A stretch of 64,000 bases of DNA from Lampris incognitus (GCF_029633865.1 NC_079216.1:60800732-60864731); one strand, 5' to 3'. Counted from the first letter of the stretch, positions 12,510-25,016 are shown. Notes: generated from the letters alone by a model not told the origin. Program-made: numbers and translations.

Positions 12510-13164
12510 CTATGTTCAAGTGTGTCTTGCTCATGCCCAGGACAAGATGATCTCCAAACACCCCCCCCCCCCAGATCCCGACAGTGCACAGGTCACTGAT
12601 TGGTCGCTGACATTCCCAAATCCCAACTTTAATACGCTGAAGTTGCCCATGGAAAATTGATAACAAATTCGTTATATAATGATCTGAACACAGTGATTAA
12701 AGTGGGCCGGAGCTCCCCGGATCCCGACACCGGCACTTCCCCTCCTCCCCCAAGTCAACCGGAGCTGAGATCCGGCACTCTGTAGACAGGAGTAATTTCA
12801 ACCTTTTTGTCACAGTAAAATTTAAAACAAAAAACATGATGCAGCCAATTCACAAGCATTACAAAATAAATCGCAAAATAAAGTCGTTCTTCTATTTTTA
12901 TACTACTTTACTTTTTCTAAAAGTTTGAATGATATCACGTCCTCACGTGACCCGCACCTGCCTGCTATCTGGCTTTACCAGACTTGACATCAAAGGAGAC
13001 TGGCTTCACACTCACGGGTCAGGGTCAGTTCACCGCACCAGGCAGACAAGACTCGAGAGAGCGTCAACCTGCTACCTGCACTATTATCTTGGATTGGGGG
13101 GGCATAAAGAGTGAGTATCTTCAGTGTATTTCCAATAGTTTTGTCTAGCTCTGCTGTGGTTTTC

Positions 13165-13490
13165 ATTCAAGCAACTAACGTTAGCGAACGTAACGTTAGC
13201 TAGCTAGCTAACTAGCTATCTTCCACCCGGTAACGTTGCTAGCTAGTTGCTGACGTTGCTGGCTAGTTGTTTGACTGCTGCTAGGCAAGCTAACTATCGG
13301 TAGCGTCCGGTAACGTTACCGGTAGCTAGCTAGTTATGTTTGTCCAACCTTAGCTCTGGCCATGCAATATTTTCATTCAAATAACTAACTAGCTAGCAAA
13401 CGTTAGCTACCGGTAGCTATTATTAGCTAACAATGCTAACGTCGGGACTACTGGACCAGTGGTTAGCTAACCTAACGTTAGCTAGCTACC
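13165..13490. repeat. Cluster of AACGTT / GCTAGC palindromic words
   Basis: At least a dozen overlapping copies of aacgtta, gctagc and ctagctag on both strands within 330 bp, without a fixed period. The same word set recurs more sparsely at 29590-29650 and upstream of usp3 at 36880-37070. Confidence 0.7.
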
Positions 13491-14383
13491 TATCACTCCC
13501 GCACTTTTGCCCACCTCTCTAATACAGAGATCCCCCACTTACCAAATCCCACTTTAACCCCTGTCTGAACATACATCAGATTTACATGGAAAAAAAAACA
13601 TACTGGGACCTTAATCAGCCCAGACATAGGTGGTGTGTATGTAAGCCTCTTTTCTAGTCTGGACCTCAATTCTGACCGGGATTGCACGGGTCCCCCTACT
13701 CCAGCGGTGCCATACGGTGTCTGGTGTCGTGCGCTCCGAAGGCTGACGGAGCAGCTGCGGGAGCCGTCGGAGTTGGACTCTTCCTTGACCCAGAGCTCAG
13801 GACAACTGACCCGGTGTTCCCCCGGTGTCAGCGGCCCTGTGTGCACTTCTATCCATACGCTTGATTAATAATGCTGTTGTGTCTGTCAGCTGTGTGTGTG
13901 TGGGGGGGGGGGGGGGCGCTGTACCAGGCTATGCAACGCTGTTAATGCTCGTGTTGGTGCCTGTAACATTACCTCTGGTGATGCATAAGCCTTGCATGAT
14001 TAAACTGTGGTGCATTCAGGCAAGTATAGCTGCAATGGCCTATTTTGGTTAACAAATTCGTTTCAGAACCCATTAAGCCCGATTGGTCTTGGACGAGCTA
14101 GGCCCACCTGATTTTCTACGTGTCCACCAACACTGATTTCTGCCTACGCCACAGCTCACAAAGGCATTTATGATTTGGCCATTTCTGAATTGCCAGTGAC
14201 AAACTATCAAAATGACATTTGTTTGCACGCAAATCTTCAGGATTTCACACTTCAACTTTCTTTGTGGGGGGGGGGAATAGCCACCTCATACATGAATTTG
14301 TTGAGGCTATGGTACTGTAAATAGAGACAGCAACAAAATGCATTGATTAATAACACATGTGTGTATGTTAAGAGTGTTTGGCT

Positions 14384-14745
14384 GTCCGGGTAGCGTAGTA
14401 GTCTATTCTGTTGCCTACCAGCACGGGGATCGCCAGTTCGAATCCTCCGGTTACCCCCAGATTGGTCGGGCGCCTCTACTGACACAATTACCTGTGTCTG
14501 TGGGTGGGAAGCTGGATGTGGGTATGTGTCTTGGTCGCTGCACTAGCGCCTCCTCTGGTCAGGCGGGGCACCTGTTCGGGGGGGGGGGTCCTCCCATGCG
14601 CTATGTCCCCCTGGTGAAACTCATCACTGTCAGGTGAAAAGAAGCGGCTGGCGACTCCACATAAGTACAGAGGGTGCAGCAGCGACCGGGACGGCTCCGA
14701 AGAGTCGGGTAATTGGCCCAGATACAATAGGGTTGAAAAAAAGGT
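14384..14745 (+). mobile_element. tRNA-derived SINE, family A, copy 1
   Basis: The head gtccgggtagcgtagtag resembles a tRNA A box, and agttcgaatcc gives a B box. The body (gtgggaagctggatgtgggt, tagcgcctcctctggtcagg, cagcgaccgggacggctc) and the end (taattggcccagatacaat) are shared with copies at 21667, 42951 (minus) and 58010. Confidence 0.78.
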
Positions 14746-14861
14746 GTTTGGCTGGAAAGGACCATGGTTTTGTCCTTAGATTACATGCCATGATCACTTT
14801 TTCCCCACAACGCAAGACATTCATCGGCATTGTGTGTGTGTGTGTATATATACATATACAT

Positions 14862-15182
14862 ATACTTTCGGCTGCTCCCATTAGGGGGCGCCACAGCAGA
14901 TTTCCATTTCTTCCTGTCTTCTGCATCTTCCTCTGTCACACCAGCCACCTGCATGTCCTCCCTCGCCACATCCATAAACCTCCTCTTTGGCCTTCCTCTT
15001 CTCCTCTTCCCTGGCAGCTCCATATTCAGCATCCTCCTCCCAATATACCCAGCATCTCTCCTCCACACATGTCCAAACCATCTCAATCTTGCCTCTCTTG
15101 CTTTGTCTCCAAACCGTCCAACCTGAGCTGTCCCTCTAATATACTCGTTTCTAATCCTGTCCTTCTTCATCACCCCCAATGA
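14862..15182 (-). mobile_element. 5'-truncated RTE LINE copy
   Basis: Third copy of the RTE family, same orientation. It holds only the last about 320 bp (IRNEYIRGTAQVGRFGDK, ELPGKRRRGRPKRRFMDV) and the 3' end cggctgctcccattaggggg, next to a (TA)n-like tract at 14845-14864. Confidence 0.87.
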
Positions 15183-15224
15183 AAGATATTCAATAGGATA
15201 TTCAGTCGGATAAGATATTCAATA

Positions 15225-16000
15225 GGAACACCATCAAAATTGGTTACAGCTGCATGCCTAGCATTCAACAAATAATATCGTCCCACAACACAAGAAACAT
15301 GAAGAAATCGATGACACCTTCATCACAACCGGACACCCCCAACTGCAACCGCCGTTTGAACGATTCATGTCCCCTTGAAAGAAAATGCCAGACGAAAGGA
15401 GTTACTATCTACCAAGCTACGGTGACGACAAATGACAATGGCCAAATAGAGACGGTCTAATAGAGGGAACATTCAAAAAGAGGTTTAAAGCACACGTGCA
15501 GATTTAGAAACAACCGTTTAAAGAATGTAACATCTTTAAGCTGCTACATTTGGTCATTGGCGGACAGAAACATTAATTATTCAACCACCTGGAAAATCCT
15601 CTCAAAGAACAAAGCATATTTAACCAGTAGTCAAATGTACACTCTGTGTCTAACTGACAAATATTTTATCATTTGCAAACCAGAAATGTCCACACTGAAT
15701 AACAGCAATGAATTGGCCAGCAGCTGCAGACCATAGATATAAGCACCTATTTTGTAATTATAAATAAATCATGCCAATAGACAAATACCACCCCCCCCCA
15801 TCATTGGACCGTTAGTGTTTACGTGTTTTTGAATTTTTGAATGTTGCACCTCTCCCTTCCCCATTGGACACTGTGCACATGATGTGCATGCCGATGCAGT
15901 AAATGGTAGGTTCTTTACCGTGTAGCTTTGACAGCTGATGATTGCTTATGGCATGAAACAGGCTTGAACTGTCTCAAAGACTTTACTTGACTCACTGGAT
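15225..16000 (+). mobile_element. Penelope-like element fragment (GIY-YIG end)
   Basis: The plus strand encodes NCNRRLNDSCPLERKCQTKG, then VTIYQATVTTND and VGLTEGTFKKRFKAH. This is the pattern of the zinc-knuckle plus GIY-YIG endonuclease end of Penelope-like retroelements (family YIGLTEGTFK). The YI of the motif is replaced and stops follow. The tail near 15935-15985 (gatgattgcttatggcatga, then aacaggcttgaactg) matches the 3' end typical of these elements. A different family from the PLE copies at 22.8 and 51.5 kb. Confidence 0.68.
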
Positions 16001-16057
<57 letters not shown>

Positions 16058-16070
16058 ATATATATATAAG
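16001..16070. repeat. (TA)n microsatellite
   Basis: About 70 bp of nearly pure TA dinucleotides, with two short interruptions. Confidence 0.95.
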
Positions 16071-16227
16071 CGGTTCAGATAATGGATGGATGGATATATA
16101 ACTTTGTTAAAAGAAACACTTTACATTGGTGGACATCGTCGATGACAGTGGGACGGCTTCTGGCCGTCGAGTGGTCCTGTCTACCATGGTGAGGACAGAA
16201 GTATAACCGTGGGAGGGGAGCAGGGGG

Positions 16228-16835
16228 CCACGTTTACATGGTCGAACCTCCTTTCAGGCACCGGGAACTGTGCCAGGGGGCTCTGGTGTGGCGGTGCACT
16301 TTAGAGCGCTGACACTCCACGCAGGTGTCAGCCCAGTCTCTCATGTCTTTTTTGAGCCCGTGCCAGATAAACTTGGCTGTCACTAGTCTTTGAGACGGCT
16401 TTTTGTTAGGGTGGGAGAGGCTATGTACAGCGTCGAAAACACGCCGCCTCCAGCCAGTGGGAATGATGGGTCGGGACTGGCCCGTGGAGACGTCGCACAG
16501 GAGCGTGGTGCCAGCGTCGTTGAAAGCTACGCCCTCTAACTGCAGCCCTGTGACAGCCGTGCTGAAAGCCTGCACGTCTGGGTCGGAGGCCTGGTCAGCT
16601 GCCATGCGGGCATAGTCATGACCCAGGTGGATGGACCCCGCAATGGCCCGGGAGAGGCAGTCGGCGACGAGGCTGGTTTTGCCAGCAACATGCTGTACGT
16701 CCGTGGTGAACACCGAGATGAAGGAGAGCCGTCGTTGCTGGCAGGCGGATCACTGCTCCGCCACCTTGGCCATGGCGACCGTCAGCGGTTTGTGGTCCAC
16801 AAACGCTGTCAATAAAACTACTCAAGGAAGGACAT
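16228..16835 (-). pseudogene. Ty3/Gypsy pol fragment (RNase H end to integrase zinc finger)
   Basis: Minus-strand coding remnant. It starts after the RNase H box (VDHKPLTVAMAKVAEQ, interrupted by a stop), then VQHVAGKTSLVADCLSRA, and ends in the integrase zinc-binding HHCC region (HPNKKPSQRLVTAKFIWH, ADTCVECQRSKVHRHT), where both CxxC cysteines survive. It aligns by eye with the Gypsy element at 31.1-31.55 kb, so the two are one family. No LTR was seen beside it. Confidence 0.85.
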
Positions 16836-16914
16836 ACCATCTACTGCCTCGTCATGCATACCACGTGCACATTGTCCAATGGGGAAGGGAGATGTGCGTG
16901 CATATATATACATA

Positions 16915-18553
16915 CAGTGCATCCGGAAAGTATTCACACCCCTTCACTTTCCCCACATTTTGTTATGTTACAGCCTTATTCCAAAATGGATTAAATCTCT
17001 TTTTTTTCTCATCAATCTACATATAATACCCCATAATGACAAAGCGAAAAAGGTTTTGTAGAAATTTTTGCAAATTTATTGAAAATAAAAAACTGAAATA
17101 TTGCATGTACATAAGTATTCACACCCTTTACTCAGTACTTGGTTGAGGCACCCTTGGCAGCGATTACAGCCTCAAGTCTTCTTGGGTATGAAGCTACAAG
17201 CTTGGCACACCTATATTTGGGGTATTTCTCCCATTCTTCTCTGCAGATCCTCTCGAGCTTTGTAAGATTAGATGGGGAGCGTCGCTGCACAGCTATTTTC
17301 TGGTCTTTCCAGAGATGTTCAATGGGGTTCAAGTCTGGGCTCTGGCTGGGCCACTCAAGGACATTCACAGACTTGTCCCCAAGGCCACTCCCTTCGTTGT
17401 CTTGGCTGTGTGCTTAGGGTCGTTGTCGTGTTGAAAGGTAAACCTTCGTCCCAGTCTGAGGTCCTGAGCGCTCTGGAGCAGGTTTTCATCAAGGATCTCT
17501 CTGTACTTTGCTCCATTCATCTTTCCCTCGATCCTGACCAGTCTCCCAGTTCCTGCTGCTGAAAAACATCCCCACAGCATGATGCTGCCACCTCCATGCT
17601 TCACTGTAGGGATGGTATTAGCAAGGTGATGAGAGGTGCCTGGTTTCCTCCAGAAGTGACGTTTGGCATTCAGGCCAAAGAGTTCAATCTTGGTTTCATC
17701 AGACCAGAGAATCTTGTTTCTCATGGTCTGAAAGTCCTTTAGGTGCTTTCTGGCAAACTCCAAGCGGGCTGTCATGTGCCTTTTACTGAGCAGAGGCTTC
17801 CATCTGGCCACTCTACCATAAAGGCCTGATTGGTGGAGTGCTGCAGAGATGGTTGTCCTTCTGGAAGGTTCTCCCATCTCCACAGAGGAATGCTGGAGCT
17901 CTGTCAGAGTGACCATCGGGTTCTTGGTCACCTCCCTGACCAAGGCCCTTCTCCCCCGATTGCTCAGTTTGGCTGGGCGGCCAGCTCTAGGAAGAGTTCT
18001 GGTGGATCCAAGCTTCTTCCATTTATGAATGATGGAGACCACTGTGCTCTTCGGGACCTTCAAAGCTGTAGACATTTTTTTGTACCTGTCCCCAGATCTG
18101 TGCCTCGATACAATCCTGTCTCAGAGGTCCACAGACAATTCCTTTCACTTCAAGGCTTGGTTTCTGCTCTGACATGCACTGTCAACAGTGGGACCTTATA
18201 TAGACAGGTGTGTGCCTTTCCAAATCATGTCCAATCAATTGAATTTACTACAGGTGGACTCCAATCAAGATGTGGAAACATCTCAAGGATGATCAGCGGA
18301 AGCAGGATGAACCTGAGCTCAATTTTGAGAGTCATAGCAAAGGGTGTGAATACTTACGTACATGCAATATTTCAGTTTTTTACTTTTAATAAATTTGCAA
18401 AAATTTATAAAAAACCTTTTTCACTTTGTCATTATGGGGTATTGTCTGTAGATTGATGAGAAAAAAAAGGAATTTAATCCATTTTGGAATAAGGCTGTAA
18501 CATAACAAAATGTGGGGAAAGTGAAGGGGTGTGAATACTTTCCGGATGCACTG
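16915..18553 (-). mobile_element. Tc1/mariner-superfamily element, near complete
   Basis: Terminal inverted repeats of more than 70 bp: the left end cagtgcatccggaaagtatt is matched inverted at the right end, with TA duplications at 16913-16914 and 18554-18555. Length is 1,639 bp, typical of Tc1. The encoded transposase is on the minus strand. Confidence 0.95.
17132..18150 (-). pseudogene. Tc1 transposase, broken by one stop and a frameshift
   Basis: Transposase of the cut-and-paste Tc1 family. The N-terminal paired-like DNA-binding half is readable (STVVSIIHKWKKLGSTRTLP, then the GRPAKLS hook). The DD34E catalytic triad is intact in the pieces: D in LWSDETKIELFG, D in FQHDNDPKHTA and E in PDLNPIEHLW. 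An in-frame TGA lies at 18123-18121 near the N-terminus, and the frame changes near 17365-17385 between the second D and the E. It ends AVIAAKGASTKY before a stop at 17132. The few lesions imply recent inactivation; it cannot be autonomous as it stands. Confidence 0.9.
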
Positions 18554-18559
18554 TATATA

Positions 18560-19330
18560 TATATATATATCATACCGTCTGTGATCCAAGGTGCAAGGGC
18601 ATACCTTTTTACTGTGAGCCTATTTTTTTATTTCTCAACTGAATTTTTTATGTTTTGAGCTGTATGCTTATGTTGATCAAATATTCTTTTTTTTATAACT
18701 TAAATGCAATATGTGGATCTCTTGGAGGCACTGATCCCAACTGCTGCAGAGAGGAAGATGAATGTCTCACTTTCTAATTTCACTTACCTTATGTCACACA
18801 TTTTATTGAGCAAGTAACAAGCACAAAATGCATTGCTGCTGTCTCAATGTTTACTGTTTTCAAAGGTAGTTTCGCTTTTGGTAAATGGTTTTATTTCATG
18901 TTAACACTTTCATTCAAAAAATGTGTAATTAGAAAATACTGAGCTGGTGATATGCATGCATTCATGGAAAATGCCAGTGTTTGCGTACTAAATGGATTTC
19001 TTGTAAAGTGTGGTACATTAATAATAATAATAATAAAATTTATATGGTGCTTTTCTAGACGCCCAAAGTGCTTCACAAGGTCAAAATGTTTTTAACCTTG
19101 GGATTTCAATGCTAGAGTCGCCTTGTTTCAATTCAGTCAAAATACTACAGTCAGACTATCCTATTCTCATTCTTTTTCCTGATGTTAGTGTGACCAACTC
19201 TAAAAATGCGCTTCATCAACAACATGATGGTGATTCACTGCAGCGAATGCTTAAATTCAATCACAATGAACTTAAACGGCAAGGCCCCCTACTCTTTTTA
19301 TCTCTTCTTTTTTGAGCCAAGTCAACTTCA
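18560..19330. other. Intergenic, no gene recognised
   Basis: AT-rich DNA with a TAA microsatellite at 19019-19035 followed by tatatggtgcttttctagac, a phrase frequent in dispersed teleost repeats. No coding signal. Confidence 0.5.
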
Positions 19331-19336
19331 CCAGGT

Positions 19337-20445
19337 TGGACGGCCCAGTGGTTAGCACTGTTGCCTCACAGCAAGAAGTTCCTGGGTTCGAACCCCAGGC
19401 CATCCCACCTCCTTTCTGTGTGGAGTTTGCATGTTCTCCCCATGTCTGCATGGCTTTCCTCCAGGTGCTCCAGTTTCCTCCCACCCTCAAAAAGACATGC
19501 ACGTTAGGGTTAATACCAGAGGTGGGGAGTAATGAAGTACAAATACTTCGTTACTGTACTTAAGTAGATTTTTCAGGTATGTGTACTTTACTTGAATATT
19601 TATTTTTCTGACAACTTTTTACTTTTACTCCCTACATTTTAACACAAATGTCTGTACTTTCTGCTCCTCACATTTTCAAAACAGGCTCGTTACTTTAGTT
19701 TTAATGTATTTGGAGGGAATGATCGATTATTAACATTATAACCCTGTAGACTCATAAGTCAGTCTCTAAACGCTTAGCGGAGATGATCTCGGATAGTCTC
19801 GTGATACCAGACAGACGTGATTTTATTTGAAGTTGGGACAGTTCAGATAATAGTAGAGCTGAACGATTTGGGGGAAAAAGGACTATACCAGTGTTGTCGC
19901 ATGTTTTCTTTATTATTATTATTCATATTTTCTGGGGCTAGGCCTATCATAAAATGATCTACTTCTCTGGCTAACATTCACGGTGCCTTGATGGAAGTCA
20001 TGGACGTTTGAATTCATAAAACGATCTTTTCACCGAGGACTATTTTCAGGCTAGACTTTCAAATTAATCCGTGCCTTCAGCTAAATTGAAACACAGTGAT
20101 AATGTAACGTTGACTAAAAATAAAGGTGGCATGGTGAAATGGCCGAGCCTGTACTTTTTACTTTCAACTTGTGTAAAGAAGTTGAGTCAGTACTTCTACT
20201 TTTACCAGAGTCTATTTTTACACAAGTATCTGTACTTCTACTTCGAGTAAAGAATGTGCGTACTTTTGCCACCTCTGGTTAATACTCCTGTCTGTGCCCC
20301 TGAGCAAGGCAACAGAAAGAAGAGCTGGGGTTGGTCCCCGGGTGCTGCAGCTGCCCACTGGTCCTAACAATAGGACGGGTGAAATGCAGAAAACAAATGT
20401 CATTGTAACCGTACAATGACAAAATAAAGTGGCTTTCTTCTCTCT
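19337..20445 (+). mobile_element. tRNA-derived SINE, family B, split by a MITE
   Basis: The 5' part has a tRNA-like head with A box (cagtggttagcactg) and B box (gggttcgaaccccagg), continuing to 19516. The 3' part resumes at 20286 and ends in caatgacaaaataaagtggc. The MITE at 19517-20277 separates the halves. Confidence 0.75.
19517..20277. mobile_element. hAT-like non-autonomous element with 8-bp target duplication
   Basis: Ends are cagaggtggggagtaatg and, inverted, cagaggtggcaaaagtac. The element is flanked by identical gttaatac at 19509-19516 and 20278-20285. The 8-bp duplication indicates the hAT superfamily. The 761-bp interior has no transposase and is rich in tactttta-type words. Confidence 0.88.
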
Positions 20446-21051
20446 CTTTCTTTCTTTTACAGTAGGTTCTTGAATCGGGCAGTCTTTAAAGGGTTAGATG
20501 AAAGCTAAAAGCTAAGATTTGATGACTCCACGTAATTTCTATTTTAGTATACCGGGCCCCACCCTGCTTCAAGTAGCACTTCACTAATTTTGAACTGTAC
20601 TGACCGGTGTCTCCATCAATCCCATAGTAGTACTTCTTCTTCTGTGGTGCGGATACAGAAGCGTAAAACAGAATGGGACCCTTAATAAATCCTCAGTGGG
20701 GTTTGCAAACAGTGGGCTTCTGTAATCCACTACTGGCTCTTGTGGGACATACAGTAGGTACGTATAGCGAATCCAAGTTTTCACAGGGGTGCAACATTGT
20801 TGTACACAATATGTGCATGTTGAGATGAATAAAATTGGTTAAATCATTGATCAAAATAATTAGTGGCAACACATTGGTGCAATGACACTAGAAACGTGAC
20901 ACGAAACCAAGATTGTCGCCAAGGCAGAGAAACAGTACTATCGAAACAAAGGATCAAAGGTCAGTAATGACGGTGACAACCTTCCCCCGCTTGTATTTTA
21001 CTGCCCTCATTCACGCCAGGCAAGGGTGCATGCACCGAGAGGAGCAGCAAG

Positions 21052-24000
21052 ATGAATCACATTCTAGTGTTGGGGATTGCTCTTTCTACCTTCTGCACCA
21101 GCCATTCCATTAAAGGTATGAAGAAATGTCTTCCTTTTTTTTTTAAATTTAGGATTCTGTTTCGGGACAGTGATCGGCACAAAATGAACTAAGAGGGCAC
21201 TTTCGGCACGCGGCCTGGATGTCGAAAACAAATGTGGTACAGGTGCCGGCTTCTCGTGTAGTTTCAATTTCAGTAAATCCAACAGAAGACGCAGTCAAGT
21301 GACATTGATTACGACACGGTCAAGTGTATTTCATGAATTCTGGTGATGGTAAGCCAGGACACACAACAATAAGCAAAAGTTCAGCTTTGCTGAAATAACA
21401 GTTGGGAGATAAGGCGTCTCCTTCGGGGTTTTTTTTACGATACATTATCTCTCTGAGGACATGGCGGGCTAACGGGCAGTTGGGAGGTTTCACTTCTTTC
21501 CTGCGGTATACTGTAGCCTGACTTCAGGTGTTAGGAATATTGTTAGCATATTCTTACACGGGGCAAATTTAGAGAATTCACTTAACTCGTGTGAAAATAT
21601 ATCCGATACTTGATTGCAGACATGGCTTAAGGGTCGAGGTCTATCAGTTAAAACAGGGAAGCAGGCGTCCGGGTAGCATGGCGGTCTATCCCGTTGCCTA
21701 CCAACACGGGGGTCGCCGGTCCGAATCCCCATGTTACCTCCGGCTTGGCCGGGCAGCCCTACAGACACAATTGGCCTTGTCTGTAAGTGGGAAGCCGGAT
21801 CTGGGTATGTGTCCTGGCCTCCTCTGGTCGGTCGGGGCGCTTGTTCGGGGGAGGGGGGGGATGATTGGGGGGAATAGCGTGATCCTTCCACGCGCTACAA
21901 CCCCCTGGCGAGGCATATGGTAGTCTGCGGCCCTCCCTGGATCGGCAGAAGGGGTGGAGCAGCGACCGGGACGGCTCGGAAAATAGGGTAATTGGCCAAG
22001 TACAATTGGGGAGAACAAGGGGGAAAATTTAAAAAAAAAAAAAAAAGCAGGGACGCAATCCCAATATTTCATTTTTCCATCAAGGACATTCTCATGTCAT
22101 GGCGCAAACGTACCTGTAGCCAACAATGAGCAGCTCTGTAGACACGACTACAGAAATAAGATGTTAAACAGCTCCACAGTCCCTGAAATGCTATTTACTC
22201 AATTAAGGCCCCACAGCAAAGCTGATTCCACAGTTCCTGTGTACTGAACTCTGACATCGCCGCTGTCTGCGTCTTACTGCTCTGAGCACGGTTAACCTCA
22301 AAACATGTTCATCTCACCTCGCCGCCATGGAACGGATTGAAAATATGCCACGGTGCACCACCCTGGGCCCATCCCGAAACTGGCGGGATTCCTATTAGCT
22401 CCCAGTCCACAGTTTTAAGCATATGTTCTTTTAAGTGGAGTTTCTATTCTTTCACTGTTAGACGTGACGTTTGAGACTACTGGCCTCCTGTGAAATCTAC
22501 GAAGGGGTGGGAGTGCTGAAAAGAGGCCATATAAATGACACATTTTTACTGCAGCAATAAAAAAAAGGAGTGGATCCCTGGTGATGGGCTTGGTTAAACA
22601 TTACTCATGTCCTTGATGCTTTGCATGGAATCATAATTATACCCTGTGCAGTGTTTATTCCCTGTGTTTATTCAGCATCTGACAGGTAACAGCAATACTT
22701 GACAGGGGAAATTGTTCGTATACGTTGACTTTTCACACTGACAGATGTTGCGCTTTCTATCAAGATTTGATCAATTCTATAAACAGATTCAAGAATGCCC
22801 TCCGCTGTTTTTTTTTGGGAATGATGAATCAGTTCAAAGAGGGCGGAATCAGGTCATCTGGATGCAACGTTTACTGACAGATACGTTTCATCACTCAGCT
22901 AAGTGACCTCTTCAGTCTAAACCGACTACAGGCATCCCCACCCCTTATGAACAACACTGTGCAATAGGGTTGCCTAACGACCGAAACCAACGACCAGTTT
23001 CATGTGCAAATATGGGTTTGACCATTAACTAGAGCTTCGGTGGCCATGTGCACTATTCACAGAGGACTGGGGAATAGTTGCAATCACAGCATTGTAAGAT
23101 GGTGACAGCTGTACAAGTCACGGCAATCCTCCTGGCACTTAACAGCATACGCTATATTGCTCCGTTTGTGCCGGGGGACCCGATCCTTGGGGTGGACCGA
23201 CTTCTGGCCCAGCGTATTTTGGGGTTTGAAAGCAACCGAGATGCTGCGTTTTGAAAATACACATCTCAGCTTTTCCGACGCTCCCGCCACATACGGACTC
23301 GCCGCCGGCTTACGCTTAGGCAGCCGTTGTCCTTCTCCTCTCTTCGATTGGCTGGTGCACTGTTTGGGTGTCTTCCTGGCTTTGACAAATGCCCAGTTAA
23401 GGGTCAGGAGGATTGCAGTGACTTGTACATTGGGGAAACTAAACAGACAGTCTACACCATCTACAGGCCAGTGGCCACTCTTTCAAGGATGAGGATGTCC
23501 ACATCCTTGGTAGGGAGGAACGATGGCTTGATTGAACGGGGAGTCAAAGAGGCCATCTATATTAAAAGGAAATTAGCATCCCTGAGCCCGGGGGGGGGGG
23601 GGGTCTAAGAGTACATCAGTCGCCATATGACAATGTTGTGATTGCAACTATTCCCCAATCCTCTGTGACTAGTACACATGGTCATTGAAACTCTAGTTAA
23701 TGCTCACACCCATATTTGCACATGAAGCTGGTTGTTGGTGTCAGTCGTTAGGCACTGTATTGTACTGTGTTGTTTATAAGGGGTGGGGACACCTGCAGTC
23801 AGTTTAGACTGAATTTGTCACTTAGATGAGTGATGGAACATATCTGTCAATAAACGGTGTATCCAGATGAACTGATCCAACCTTCTTTGATTTTCTTACC
23901 TGGATTATTGAGCACGCATGAAGACAAATGAATCATTTTGCATTTTTCTCTTTGTCATCTAACAGAATTCTGTAATTTGCCCCATGAAGAAGGCACCGGC

Positions 24001-24981
24001 ACAAGTTTCCATTTCGCCACCTATTATGATCCCAGCAAAGACCTTTGCTATCCCTTCTTATACAGAGGGGAAGGAGGAAATGCAAATCGTTTTGATAATG
24101 AGAGAGAGTGCATGAGGAATTGCTCTCCCAACGTAGACCAATTCTACCCTATGGATGGTAAGACAGCCTTGTAAAGCTCAACATAAAAAAAATAATAAAG
24201 GATTTTGAATTCTCGAGATTTTTGGAATGTAACCACGCACCATAACATGGTTTCCTCAGGCTCAAACTGGCAGAGATGTCCTTACGTATGCCTGTGAAAT
24301 GAGGACTTTGTGATTATTGGGCTATACAAATAAAATTGACTCGACTTTGAAATATGAACTGCTGCATTAAGCCTGCTTGATCACATCTCAGCAGTAAAGC
24401 CGATGGAAGAGGAGAAGGGCAGAAAGAGCGACAGATAGTAAGAGAGAGAGAGTGGGAGAGAATTTACAGAGAACCCACTCCAGGATCTCTTAGGGTCACC
24501 CTCATGTACATTTTGTCAGCGCTTGTATTTGTCTACGTCTACAGAGGGGCATCCGATACCTTCTCCATGACCACGGAGCCTGTTAGATCAGCGCAAGTGC
24601 TAGTTTATAGAAAGTCTAGTCTGTAACTATGCAGGAGTTGGGCCGGGTGACTTTGTATTAGCAACTGTTAGCTGAGTTAACTGAGCACGTCATTATCTCT
24701 GTGAAGGCAAAGGGAGTTCTCTGCATCAGGTAATAGCCACATGCCATCCAGTGGTGAAAAAGTGTAACTCCAAACACAGGAAAGGATGTCAGGGAAAATG
24801 TTTAGGGCTAGCTTCAGAAGAAGGTTGGGTGCATTTTTTTTAAATCGCATTATTAACCTGTTTAATAAACTTAATATGTAGTTATTGCCATGCTAGAATG
24901 TTTTTAACATTAATATTTAACTTTTTCTCTTAACACACTAAACTAAATAACACACTAAACAAGGAAACTAAACGCATGTAT

Positions 24982-25016
<35 letters not shown>

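Larger units (their letters stand above)
11801..14383. other. Intergenic, no gene recognised
   Basis: The stretch holds a dispersed repeat ending in (GGAT)n near 11870-11897, two TG microsatellites, a run of AACGTT/GCTAGC palindromes (listed separately) and a poly-G tract near 13902. ORFs here are not homologous to anything I know. Confidence 0.5.

Noticed and set aside
12352-12666. ORFs with long His-Thr or Cys-Val runs
   Set aside because: Translation of the TG microsatellite.
13085-13120. Possible non-coding first exon with donor (aaagagtgagtatc) beside the palindrome cluster
   Set aside because: No start codon, partner exon or conserved sequence could be tied to it.
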